A stretch of 64,000 bases of DNA from Bidens hawaiensis (taxonomy: Eukaryota > Streptophyta > Magnoliopsida > Asterales > Asteraceae). Both the position numbers and the translations under genes were made by a program. Shown piece by piece: positions 1-10,000 of the stretch. The notes below the pieces were generated by a model. The model searched no databases and had not been told where the DNA came from. It saw nothing but the letters and a program-made list of their open reading frames with translations. Location of the stretch: NCBI GenBank assembly GCA_021521415.1, contig JAIQDT010002053.1, positions 1 to 64,000 on the forward strand. Reading direction: 5' to 3'. The number at the start of each line of letters is the position of its first letter. Position 1 is the first letter of the stretch.

Positions 1-285
1 TAACAATTAACCCCAAATATCAGTCCAATTATACCAAAACTCAAACCCTGTTTCGGCTATAATCCAAAACAATACCGAATCCACTCAAAACCAAATCAAA
101 CCTCAATTCCAATTCACAAAACCTAACCAATACCGTTAACACCTCAAAACCAGTCCAAACTAACCATAATTCAATCCATACACCTCTGATTAAACCAAAT
201 TCACTGAAACAGAAAAACTAACAAACTAATAATCCAAATTAACACCAAATAAAGTGTAATTGAGCCCGAAAGCTCTGATACCACT
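1..285 (-). mobile_element. Start of the internal region of a further minus-strand retroelement
   Basis: Reading on the minus strand, the LTR at 286-811 is followed directly by a primer binding site and then by this C/A-rich sequence (plus-strand view), which has no open frame. That is what a 5' leader upstream of gag looks like. The rest of this element would lie to the left of the window. It shares its LTR with element A to the right, so the two look like a head-to-tail tandem. No gene is visible here. Confidence 0.6.
272..283 (-). other. Primer binding site (initiator tRNA-Met type)
   Basis: The minus strand reads TGGTATCAGAGC, the usual plant retroelement complement to the 3' end of initiator tRNA-Met. 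It lies two bases past the LTR end (CA), as expected for a 5' LTR. Confidence 0.9.
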
Positions 286-533
286 TGTTGGATCCCGTAG
301 GTGTATCAATCAGTAACAATAACAATAACAAATCTCATATCTGAGCGTAATCGATTAATACTTTAACTATAGATCTAACTCATAATTACGTATGATTCGG
401 TGTTATATATGTTTAATATATATTATTAGTATCAGTAGTTGTATAATATTAAGGTTGAAGATCGAGAGAGGATTTGGACAAAGTTTCGTTAATTAAATCT
501 CTCAAAACATAAATTATGTGTGAACAGTGTTCA

Positions 534-543
534 CTATTTATAG
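534..543 (-). promoter_or_regulatory. TATA box of the LTR promoter
   Basis: CTATAAATAG on the minus strand, at the expected place in the LTR, with the hairpin cluster beginning 8 bp upstream. The related LTR at 50657-51158 has the same arrangement. Confidence 0.7.
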
Positions 544-551
544 AAGATAGG

Positions 552-699
552 TCTGGTTCGCTAACATCCCCTAGCGAACCAGATCCTACTTCGTTACATA
601 CATTAATAAGGCGTACACCCCTGATTCGTTAACATTCCCTAACGAATCAGGGGAAACATAACTTAAGGACTAGTTCGCTAAACATCCTTAGCGAACTAG
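552..699. promoter_or_regulatory. Cluster of three hairpins in the LTR, upstream of TATA
   Basis: Three perfect inverted repeats follow one another. Arms 552-563/572-583 are 12 bp, 618-631/640-653 are 14 bp, and 670-681/688-699 are 12 bp. The loops are all of the ACATYCC type. Every arm contains TTCGYTA. The same trio, with compensating base changes, is in the LTR at 50657-51158. A protein-binding or structural role is inference. Confidence 0.85.
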
Positions 700-785
700 C
701 CTAATACATTAACGAACTACATGAAATAACAATTGTTTATTACATTAAACAAACGATAAATACGGTTAACGACAATTACAAAGAC

Positions 786-3700
786 TCAAGACGCAAAACC
801 GTGCACTAACAGACACACCCTCGTCTTGAGCTCTTTGTATTTAAGTGACTTGAAGCTCTTGGACTGCCAGTCTCTGCAACTATGAATTCCATTTTCATGA
901 CAAACGCGCACAACACGCTTGGAATTGCATAGCCAGGTCGTAGTCTTCATTGCGCTTGAACGGAATCCGTTTCCTGTGTAGCACGTCATTGTCTGTTTCA
1001 GATAAATTAACCAACCACATCGGGTCGTTTATCTTGATAAGTTCAGTCTCCAGTCCTTTACCAAGTACAATGACGGCCTCGCCCGTACGATTGTCATAGT
1101 ACCAGCGATTGAATGAGAGATGCATTTGTTGAGGCATCGTCTTCACCGGCACTCTCTTCATCGTCTTCGGCGGTTTTACTTTAAGAACAAGTTTCTTCCA
1201 CCCAGTTTTTGGATCATCTCGTCAATGCGTTTACGTTTTGGGACCTGGGGCTTGAAGAACTTGAACCCATAATTAACTTCGAACAGCAAGTGTTGATGAA
1301 ACCACTCAGCTGTCCGGATGCCACCACGATTGATAAATAGACGCCTCGCGAGGGTACGAATATCCCAACGCGGGTAGTGTAAGAACATCCATTATCTTCT
1401 CGTAGTAATGAACTCCGTTTTCCCATTTAACTATACAATCCTTAAGCTAGGAATCGTATAGCCATGAGACGATATCACCATGAACCTTGGATACAGTCTT
1501 GAAGGTAGTTACTTAATTTTCTTTGACCCATGCAGCTGCTATATCTTTCCGTTCTTGATCAACAAATCTATACGCCTTGATAATCTTACCCGCAGCTTTA
1601 AATATGAACCATTTAGCAATATCCTCATCAGTTGGGTTCACAATTGAGTCAAAACGAGTATCCACAACTTTCTTTCCTTAGTCATCTTCTCCAAATTATC
1701 CTCAGCTACTTTAAAATTCTGCTCATTAAATACCGGAGCACCTTGATCAACGTTCGTGTGTTGATACAAGTCAGTGTACTCCTCAGCAGTAACATCTTCT
1801 ATCTCAACATCCTCGTCTTCATAGATAAAATCCGCATTCATTTGAATAGAAGGATCATCCTCAATACCTTCCTCATTCACCACTTCGACATCAGGCTCAG
1901 TTTCTAACACAGTCAGCTGTTTGTCATTCAATCCAAGCAGTATAGAAATCTGCTCTCGTGTCAGAGACCTGTCAACAAACTCTCCCACCTCTATCTCATC
2001 CTTGTTCACCATACTTCTAATAACCCCCTTTCCATCCATAAATATTACCGTGTCAGCTTCAATCATCTCAATTGGTTTAGCAGCCGAATAATCACGATAA
2101 ACAACAATCTGTTTTTCAGAATCGTCAACAGAACTCGTACCCGCACCTGAAGCAGGGCATTGAGTTTGTTTAGGCTCACCACCAGCACCAGACTCATCAT
2201 CTTCAGGATCTTCCTCATTATTCTTGATCTTCTTCAAGGCATCATCTTTGCATGTCAATTGCAAAATCAGATCCTCTTGTTCTTTCAGTTTCACCCCCTG
2301 AGACTCAACAATCTCACGTAGGGCCTTGGTTTCCTTTTGACAGAAAGAAACATAACTGATTAGTTTCTTCTGATTCTCCATTAAGCATTCTTGATTCAAT
2401 CGATCAGCAGACATCTGATTCTCATACAAATGCAACATATTCAAAAGCAATTTTGTCTGACGATTTGGTGGCAAAGCATACAAGGATGGATGAACTGGTT
2501 GGATTGGACCTTGAGGCTTTGTAATTCTCATAAATGAGATATCAATAGGAGGAGGAGGCCTCATAGGTATTGTTAGAGGAGCTGTAGCCAATGTAGTAGT
2601 CGGCAAGGGTATTTCAGTTAACGTTGATTGAGGAATCATACCCAACTGCTCATGTGGAACCATCGTCGTTGTTAAAATCATCGCCGGAGTGCTAGTTGTA
2701 ACCGGAACTACCGGGCGTTGAGGCGTTGGTTGACGAGGTGGTGGCACACCAATGATTACACCAGCCCAGTAGATACACGTCTCTTCTTAGATGGCTCACC
2801 AGTTGCCACAACTTTCCCTTTTCTCTTTCTTTCTAGTTGAGCAGCAATGGTGGCAGCTAATGCGGCATCAACTACATCTTGTTGTTCTTTAAGAGCGGCA
2901 TCACAATTACCACCATTGCCACCTTCATTACCCCCATCACCACCATCATTTCCATCATCACCATTGTTCCCACCTTCTCCTTCCTCACGCTCGGAATCTG
3001 AATCATCATGAATCCAGCGTTCCTCGGAAGGACATACATATTTAGGATTAATGATATCACCACTCATTCGTTTATCCGCTGGCCTTGCCTTTCGATAAAT
3101 CGTCATTCTACGTACTGTGTCAGATTAAAAATTTCTTCTTCTGGTCCGTCTGCTGAACTTTTTCTATTAAATGATCGAATACAAGCTCGGAGTTGTTGAA
3201 TGGCTTGTTGAGGATTAAAGCCACAAAGGCTGACTGCAAACTGAGTCGACATTCGTCAACGCCAACACGACGACCACTCATGCAATGAATAAGAACATGG
3301 AGAAGATACTTGTATGGTGGGCATAATCCATTCTTGTTCAACATAGATTTATTAATGTCTCCACCATAACGCACACGTGTAAACAAACCCTTGACCAGTT
3401 GCCTATCAAATTCACTCGGGTTGTCATCAGTATCATCAAATCGAAGCATGCACCGAATTACTTCAACATCAATTGTAATAGGAGTTTCATTAATCGTGGC
3501 TCGAATATGTCTTTCCTCTTCCACATACTCAGTTGTATCCCAAAACTGCCTGATAAAACTTAGATAAACTTTAGGTTGAGCAGTGATTGCGTAATGTATT
3601 ACCGAGCATCTTAGGAAAGTTAACATAGCTCCAAATGTAGCAACATCAGCAACATCTTGATCAACGTAGGCACAGATGTTATGTTTCTTATCAAACGGTA

Positions 3701-3798
3701 ATAAAATAACATCGTCATGCTGTTCCTGAGGAGGTTGCAGGTTGTTCTATTTGTTCTTGATCAGTAATCGGTGGATCTTGATTCACTTGTTCAACCAT
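786..3798 (-). pseudogene. aORF protein of element A (broken)
   Basis: This is the extra protein that Sirevirus-like copia elements of daisies carry downstream of pol; its function is unknown. It starts at ATG 3798, four bases after a predicted splice acceptor. In order it has a conserved N-terminal domain (FIRQFW, then RFDD, then a YKYLLHVLIHC block), an acidic Asp/Gly/Asn-rich stretch, a Thr/Pro-rich linker, a helical segment with YVSFCQKETKAL, an acidic region, and a C-terminal domain with DPMWLVNLS. Shifts occur near 3720, 3110, 2750 and 1170. About 40 residues are missing after KKKFLI compared with element B. The frame runs through the PPT and stops inside the LTR at 786. It is inactive here, but the protein sequence remains clearly alignable with B. 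Confidence 0.75.
812..824 (-). other. Polypurine tract of element A
   Basis: The minus strand reads GACGAGGGTGTGTC immediately before the LTR start TGTTAGTGCAC. It is the plus-strand DNA primer site. The aORF reading frame runs through it into the LTR. Confidence 0.65.
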
Positions 3799-3802
3799 AT
3801 TA

Positions 3803-4705
3803 CTGAATGAACATAAACCAAAATAAGTAATATGAAAAGGTGATATACATATATATATCTATATATTTCAAAATGGTGTAGTTAAGTTCATATGATATGT
3901 GGAATTAATTTATTTACGCGTTTAGACGGTTGGAGTAATTTTATTTTCATTAAAATGTAAATTAATTAAAATAAATAAAATGTCATTCGTGTGAGATATT
4001 ACTCTGATTCTTTAAAATCTAGTAACAAAACCAGCAATTCGCTATCAGGTAAATAAGTGAACGAAGTAGATCAAGCGAATTACTATTCCTATGGACGAAC
4101 TAGAAGCTAGTTCGTTATAAATTAACGAATCCTCATCTGATTCGTTAACTAGTTTATTCGTTGATCTAGTTCGTGTTATTCCTTAACGAATTGGACACGA
4201 AACAGTCCCAAATCGCTAAGGATCACGAATGGTCAATAAATTAGACTTGATCTTTGACTCGCATAGTCAAAGTCAAAATTAATAAGAACACCGAAGGTCA
4301 ATATGACAAATCCAGGTTCAGTTATCCCAAACAGAACATCAAGTAACCAAAACCACAGATTTATCCAACTCGGAATCACAATTCGAAGCTCATGGTGTTA
4401 AGATTGAGGCTTAACACCTTAACATAAATACGAATAATCAAAGAGTTAAACAGAGCCTAAAACCCTGAAAACATACACATTTAATCAACCCAGCAAACAA
4501 AAATCATACATCGATTAATGTCTACCAAGGGTTTCGGAATCACATTCCGAACACAATGAACCTAAAATAATTAACATTAACACAGGATATCAAAAATAGA
4601 TTAGGGTTTAGAACACGGAAAACCCTTTGAACACAAAAGTCCATAATTAGTGTATTAAAACACCATCATTTTTGACGAAAATCACATCGTGGTGATTGTT
4701 TATAC
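3803..4705 (-). other. Predicted 5' UTR intron of the aORF (element A)
   Basis: A donor AATAAG|GTATAAAC at 4706/4705 and an acceptor TTCATTCAG at 3803 lie just before the aORF start codon at 3798. The donor is conserved in element B (CACAAG|GTAAAT at 54890/54889). A first stretch of the AACGAAT motif array (about 4027-4215) lies inside this intron. No coding sequence is seen in it. Confidence 0.5.
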
Positions 4706-4834
4706 CTTATTGTCACAATGATATCCTTGAAATGTCGAAATTTGAATATCGAAAATCAGAGGAAAAATTTTGAAAAGGGTGACTTTAGGTTGAAGAAAGA
4801 TGGTGAAAAGTAAATGACCATTCGATTGCTTTGT

Positions 4835-5092
4835 CTTATATAACCTTACACGTTTCCCAAGGCGAATCAAACGATTCGTTTAAATTGACGAATTAGATAA
4901 ATTCCAATTCGTTACGTCAGAATAACGAACAAGATATGTATTGTAGTTTGATTTGTTAACAATGTATAACGAAGAAGAGATGATTCGTTACAGAGTGCGG
5001 AAGCGAAATAGTGAGCGAACTAGAAAGTATTCGCTAAAGAATCACCTAGTTCGTTATTCATACTTAACGAATTATCTTTTAACGAATTAAAA
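4835..5092 (-). promoter_or_regulatory. Possible internal promoter of the aORF: TATA box plus motif array
   Basis: The minus strand has TTATATAAG at 4835-4843. Directly upstream (4861-5092) is a dense run of AACGAAT/ATTCGTT and GCGAACTAG words. The same words form the hairpins of this family's LTR, also just upstream of a TATA box. The predicted intron donor lies about 130 bp downstream. Promoter activity is inferred from the arrangement. Confidence 0.5.
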
Positions 5093-5661
5093 ATGTTATT
5101 TAATTTTAACTTAAATAAATGAATTAAATAATGAATAGATTTAACTTAACAGAATTACCGAGAACCTTTTATCCTAATAATTGAATACTTTAAAAAACGT
5201 TTCATTTTTACGAAACATAAATTAAATTACTTAAATAATATGTAAAGAAAGAAAGATAAAATATTTTTGGTATTTTGTAAAAATTTTTAAAGAATGTATG
5301 TACAAAGAAGTGTCCAACATTTTGAAATTGACCAATCTTTTTGTGTTTTTCTATGATTTAACAAAAGAAGTACATATTTTTATATTTTCAGAGAATCATA
5401 TTGACCAAATTGCCCTTCCATCACAGTTTTATATTTCAGCGAATTATGACTGGCGTTAAGTCGGTCATTGGTATTGTTGTCCACTTAAATCTATAACAAA
5501 CTTTCAAGTGGTTTTGTGATATGATTAATTGGTTCAATTAAAGAACAGAATATCAGAAACTATCAGCCTCTAATATCAGTTCAAACTTAATTTGATTTTT
5601 GCCAAATCACCCGAACATGACTTAAACCATTATAGTGTTGATCAAAATTTTTGATACCAAT
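5093..5661 (-). other. Short leader of element A with PBS-like site
   Basis: No gene is seen. The part at about 5280-5645 matches element B at about 55480-55880. The minus strand reads TTGGTATCAAAA at 5660-5649 next to the LTR, one base off the usual PBS core. The match to B then breaks off. B has about 1.5 kb more leader, and the break lies in a run of A's shared by both sides, as in a deletion. Confidence 0.55.
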
Positions 5662-5950
5662 TGAAAAACCCGTTAAGGATCTAGCCGCGTCGATACATCG
5701 ATTATACAATACGAACATGAATACTATAAATACGGTTTTATTGATAATTAGAGTGAATACATTATGGTGGATGGAAATAACTTTTGGAGAGCATAATTTA
5801 GATCTAGATCTCTCTCTAAATATGTACACTAATAATTATGAGCATGGAACCACCTATTTATAGGCCACATGCTCCATTTACAATAAATATTCAATCTAGA
5901 CTATGTATAAATTATTTGAATGATACGGACAACAATTTCGTGCATTAACA
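5662..5950 (-). repeat. K-type LTR of element A (289 bp)
   Basis: Plus strand from TGAAAAACCC to GCATTAACA. It is clearly the same family as 57409-57709 (shared blocks GATCTAGCCGCGTCG and ATTATGGTGGATGGA). The TATA box (CCTATTTATAGG, 5853-5864) sits inside a 7-bp inverted repeat GAGCATG/CATGCTC (5840-5874). It is not similar to the P-type LTR at 286-811 apart from the TGTTAGTGCAC-like start. Confidence 0.7.
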
Positions 5951-6035
5951 GACACCCCTTTTTCCGTAGCTATCGAATAATTTTAACCTTGAATACTTTA
6001 ACTGCAAATCACCAGTCACAAAATGTGCACTAACA
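5951..6035 (-). other. PPT-containing extension outside the K-type LTR
   Basis: On the minus strand the element begins TGTTAGTGCAC, runs about 70 bp of aORF-end-like sequence, then a GGAAAAAGGGG tract, then the LTR start TGTTAATGCAC. Element B has the same 84-bp piece at the same place (57710-57793). Normal LTR elements have nothing between host sequence and the 5' LTR. Confidence 0.7.
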
Positions 6036-6918
6036 TTTTTCTTAGTTATTGTGTCAGCTGCATCATACTCTTGTTCACCACCATCAGATTTGTCTTCATC
6101 ATACAATCATCATCAAATCATCTCTCTTCACTATCATGATCCTCATCACTCTCACCATAAATAGTGCACAATGTGTTCAACCCATCTTCAACATTCACCT
6201 CAACATTCACAACCTCCTCAATAACAACAACATTAGTGGAAACAGAAGAATTCTCCCCCTATTTTGGTACAGCTGAGGTCTTCTCAATCTCAGCCTCCAG
6301 AGTTTTCATATGGGTTTGAGCTTGTGCCAACTGAGCCTTTAAATCATCATTTTCTTTCCTCAACTCTGCATTCCTCCCTCTCATCTCAACATTTTCCACC
6401 ATTAGATCCAAGTTTCGTTTGAATAAATAAGCACTAGGGGAAGGGGAATGGGTTGGTGGGTCAAAAAATGGATCAGGTATGTTGGTTTATGGATGGATGG
6501 GTTCATTGGGTGGGCTTGGGCTTTCAAATATATTTGTGATTGTTGGGGGTAGTGGGTTTATGGTTTGGATTAGAGGTAAAGTTGTAGTGTGAACAATGTC
6601 AAAAATTGGCTGGTCATCAGGTTGGGGACTGAAATGGTTTGTTTTGTAGTTTAAGTAGGTGGGTTGGGATTTTTTTGTGGGATTTATGGTTCATGTATGG
6701 ATCGGTTTCGGTCTTGGATTAGGTTTGGGTTAAGGGATGATCAAGGATTTGAGTGAAGGTTGGGCTTTGGGTTTGTGTAGGTGATATTGGTGGTGATGGA
6801 ATGTATGGGTCATTTTATGGTGGTGGGGATGGTGTTTGGTGTTGTGGTGGTGATTGGATGTGTTGTTGGGTTGGGCTAATGGGTGAGGCTGGTGGTGTAG
6901 GTAAAGGTTGGGCTTGAA
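6036..6918 (-). pseudogene. aORF of element C, C-terminal half (broken)
   Basis: Continuation of the reading frame cut at 18947 by G1. It has a Pro/Gln/Thr/His-rich linker full of stops (about 6918-6430), then a helical segment beginning KRNLDLMVENVEMRGRNAEL with KTLEAEIEKTSAVPK. That segment aligns with element E at 37105-36940 (KRNLDLIVENFVMK). It ends where element A joins at 6035/6036. Confidence 0.6.
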
Positions 6919-8749
6919 TGTAACGATTCCAGCAAATTCAGGTATACCCTAGCCGGTATATACTATTTATGTGTCATTTAATACTGAATATATGAATTTA
7001 TACGAGTATGTATAATTCACGGTACGAATTATACTCGATTATACAGTTAATCGTATTGGAAGTACGGTTAACCGATTGACGGTTACTGAAACCCGAATGA
7101 ATCGGGGATTACATTATGGACGAAATATATAATGTTTAGTGATGTTTACGAAGTATTAAAGCTTCAGGATAAGTGAAATAAAGCACAGAAAAGAATTTCG
7201 AGTTAATGGTACATTGGTACGTTAAACGAAATCTTTTATACCAAACCAAGCAAGAGATGATCGATCAAGCCGAAAAAGATGCACAATTATTAATAATATG
7301 ATGTTTCAAGTAAATAAATGTCATGGTTTAAGTTTTTAAAGTTTTAAATCGGTTTTATATAAATTTTATTTTTAAGCCGAAAAACGACCGTTTTAGCCTC
7401 GTTTTAAGCCGAATTAAACGTTTAACCGAAAACCGAACTGAACCAGATTATCCACAACATTATCCAGATTGCGTAATCTGAGCTTGTGGCCAAGATTGGA
7501 GGTGTGGGCCCCACCCCACCCTCCTTATTAGACCGATCGGCCAAGAGGGACTCCCCTTAGCCATTCATTTTTTTTTTCATCAATCCAACTCTCAAAATTC
7601 TCTCCATCCTCCACACATTCAAACAAAAATCTTTGATTTTTAACAAGATTCACAAGGTATAAAAATGTTGTTATGGTTGAAACTTGGTTTTTAATTCCAT
7701 AATCTTGAGAAAATGAGGTTTCAAGTGAAAAATGGGTGAAAACCCGAGATGAAACCGATTCTTGCATGATCAAGTGATGTATACAAGTTATACAAGGGAT
7801 CTTGGTCCAAGAAAGGAGTTAAAAGAGTCAAAAACGAATTTTTATGATTAAAATCTTTGTTTCTTTATCATAACCGAAACCATGAAAGAAATGGCTTGAT
7901 TGTGGGTGTAACTTGCTTGGTGTGGTGTTATTGTGCTTGTAGGTGTTATATCTAGTTGCTAGCAAAGGCTAGAAAGCAAGATCTTTGCGATCTAAAGCTA
8001 GAAACACAAGGTAGTTCGGTTTTTCGTATGATTTATATGATTTGGACAGATTGTGATAGACTTAGAGTTGGGTCATGAAATTTTACAGAGATGATCAACA
8101 CATGAAAATATGAGATCTGTGAAAATTTGGTAATTTTTGGACAAAGGATGAATATTTGGTGAATTTAATGCTCGGTTTTGGCTAAAAATGGTGAAAAATA
8201 GTTAAACATCATGAAAAATTCTGAAAGATTCCAGATAGGTTTCTTATAACATGTATAAGTCACACACAAAATTTCAGGTCCATTGGAGAAGTCTAAGTAG
8301 GCTTTTCGGTAAAACGAGTTCTAGGGTTTTCTAGTTCGGTTTTAGTGAAAATGGCATGTAAAATGAGATTTTGGTTCTGGAAAAATTACAGGGGACTTTG
8401 GGGATGGCAGGGGCCATCCAGGAAAAAGTTGGGATTTTTCTAAGGTCGTTTGATATTTTCGACATATTTAGTGTTTAAATGACGTTTAAAAATAGATAAA
8501 TAAATGTTAAATATAAAAATTAACTCTGAAAATAATTTTATAAAATTCCCCACTGTCAAAAAGTGATTTGTTCAAAATTTCAAGATCCGAGACTAAACGG
8601 ATAATTATTTGTGCTAAAAAGAAAATAAAAACAAACTTTTAAAGCTTAAAACGCGTAAACCGGCAAAGTTCGCCTAAGCGAGCTGACTGGTGTATAAAAA
8701 CCCTAAAAATGGACTATTTTCATGAAACTAAGTTAATCAAGTAAAAATA

Positions 8750-8776
8750 AATCATCCGAAAATAATTCGGATGATT
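8750..8776. repeat. Perfect 11-bp stem hairpin in the G1 LTR
   Basis: Arms 8750-8760 and 8766-8776 with loop AATAA. The copy in the 3' LTR is at 17708-17734 and is unchanged. Confidence 0.85.
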
Positions 8777-9432
8777 TGGGTAACTTTACCCGATTTAGCA
8801 GTTTCCGGTGTACTAATGACAGAAACGGGTCCCGCGGCCAAACGGGGTGTCTAAACCGAGCTCTAAATTCACGGCTTTAACTAAAAAATCAGTAACAACT
8901 ATTTTCGGGTCGTGTGTGACCAAACTCATTTTTGAAAACATAAAAACGGATAACCGTGCTAGGCACGCAAAACGGGAAAACAAACTAATGGTAGTTTTGA
9001 CTAAAGAACTCTAAATGATATCACAATCTAAGTCCTGAGAAGTGTTTCGGGGTTAACATTGTCCCCGGATCGTGTACGGTACTGGGTTAACAGTGTCCCC
9101 AGACGTACCGGTTAACACGAATTTAAGTTATATTAATAGAAATTGTATAGTAACGACTTAGGGATCGTATTACAGATCCGGACCGGTAGCCGTGCACAGT
9201 GTTACATATTTGCTCATGAAAAGGTGAGTTTCACGAGCCCCTTTTTACTGAATTGTTATAAATATTTTCCTGGGGCGGAAAGCATGTTCCTATCAAAATG
9301 TTTAAGTACATACTGAACGTATGGAAATTGCGTGTATTTTTATATTGTTTATCATACGGGAATCGTACGGAAATGTACTAAGATGGTAATTATCTGAGAT
9401 GCTAATATTGTAAGGTTCCGCAACAGTGTTAT

Positions 9433-9578
9433 GGGTTAACATTGCCCCCAGAATGGGTACAGTGCTGGGTTAACAGTGTCCCCAGATGTCACTAGAAATG
9501 TTTCTGGGTTAATATTGCCCCCAGAATGGGTACAGTACTGGGTTAACAGTGTCTCCAGATGTCACTAGAAATGATTCT
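9433..9578 (+). repeat. Two-copy 73-bp tandem repeat in the G1 LTR
   Basis: Units begin at 9433 and 9506, and in the 3' LTR at 18391 and 18464. Each unit has the words TTAACATTGCCCCCAGAA and TTAACAGTGTCCCCAGATG. A looser related pair lies upstream at about 9045-9120, so the CCCC-AGA theme occurs about six times. Confidence 0.85.
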
Positions 9579-9988
9579 GGGGTAACAGAGGTTTCACTTG
9601 TGGGCTCAGCATAATTACATCGCTAATATATGATTATTATAATGATTTGTCATCGTTTAATTAAATTAGTGAAACTCACCAACTATTCGTAGTTGACCCG
9701 TTTTCTTTACATGCTTTCTAGGTACACCCAAATTGGAATGAGTGATACGTGCTTGATGATGTGTGCTATTTTGTGGAAGCTTAAGGATCTTTATTTTGTA
9801 TTAAATATGTTAATGTACTATCGGTAAAACTTATGTGTTAAAGCCTAGACGGTAACGAAACTCGGAACAATGTAATACGTTGTAAATTAATGTAGTGGTG
9901 TTTTCTTTATAAGCAATGCTGTTGATATCAGACGTGTCTGTTGCATCCCGTTTACGTTTCCGTTGCGGTTACGGGGTGTTACAGAACT

Positions 9989-10000
9989 TGGTATCAGAGC
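9989..10000 (+). other. Primer binding site of G1
   Basis: TGGTATCAGAGC five bases after the LTR end, complementary to the 3' end of initiator tRNA-Met. Confidence 0.95.

Larger units (their letters stand above)
286..811 (-). repeat. LTR of element A (type P, 526 bp)
   Basis: On the plus strand it runs from TGTTGGATCC to GTGCACTAACA, so it is TG...CA bounded. The high-coordinate side has a purine tract and the end of the aORF; the low-coordinate side has a primer binding site. It therefore serves as 3' LTR for one element and 5' LTR for another. It holds a TATA box at 534-543 and three hairpins just upstream of it. It is related to the LTR at 50657-51158, mainly in the part upstream of TATA, and unlike the LTR at the other end of the same element (5662-5950). 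Confidence 0.85.
286..6035 (-). mobile_element. Element A: chimeric, non-autonomous copia-like element with only the aORF
   Basis: Minus-strand order: an 85-bp extension with its own PPT (6035-5951), a K-type LTR (5950-5662), a PBS-like site, a short leader, a promoter-like array, a predicted intron, the aORF (3798-786), a PPT and a P-type LTR (811-286). There is no gag or pol. The right end sits inside the aORF of element C. The left LTR runs on into another element's leader, so no TSD can be tested. Element B (50657-57793) has the same layout, with a 1.5-kb longer leader. Confidence 0.7.
6919..9983 (+). repeat. 5' LTR of G1 (3065 bp)
   Basis: TGTAACGATTCC... to ...GGGGTGTTACA, followed by the PBS. 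Internal landmarks are an 11-bp stem hairpin at 8750-8776 (arms AATCATCCGAA/TTCGGATGATT, loop AATAA) and a 73-bp tandem duplication at 9433-9578 with the words GGGTTAACATTGCCCCCAG. The opposite-strand frame at 7528-7773 is chance and not a gene. Confidence 0.95.

Noticed and set aside
7528..7773. 81-codon minus-strand frame, repeated at 16522-16731
   Set aside because: Lies wholly within the two G1 LTRs, differs between them by an indel, and has no family resemblance.
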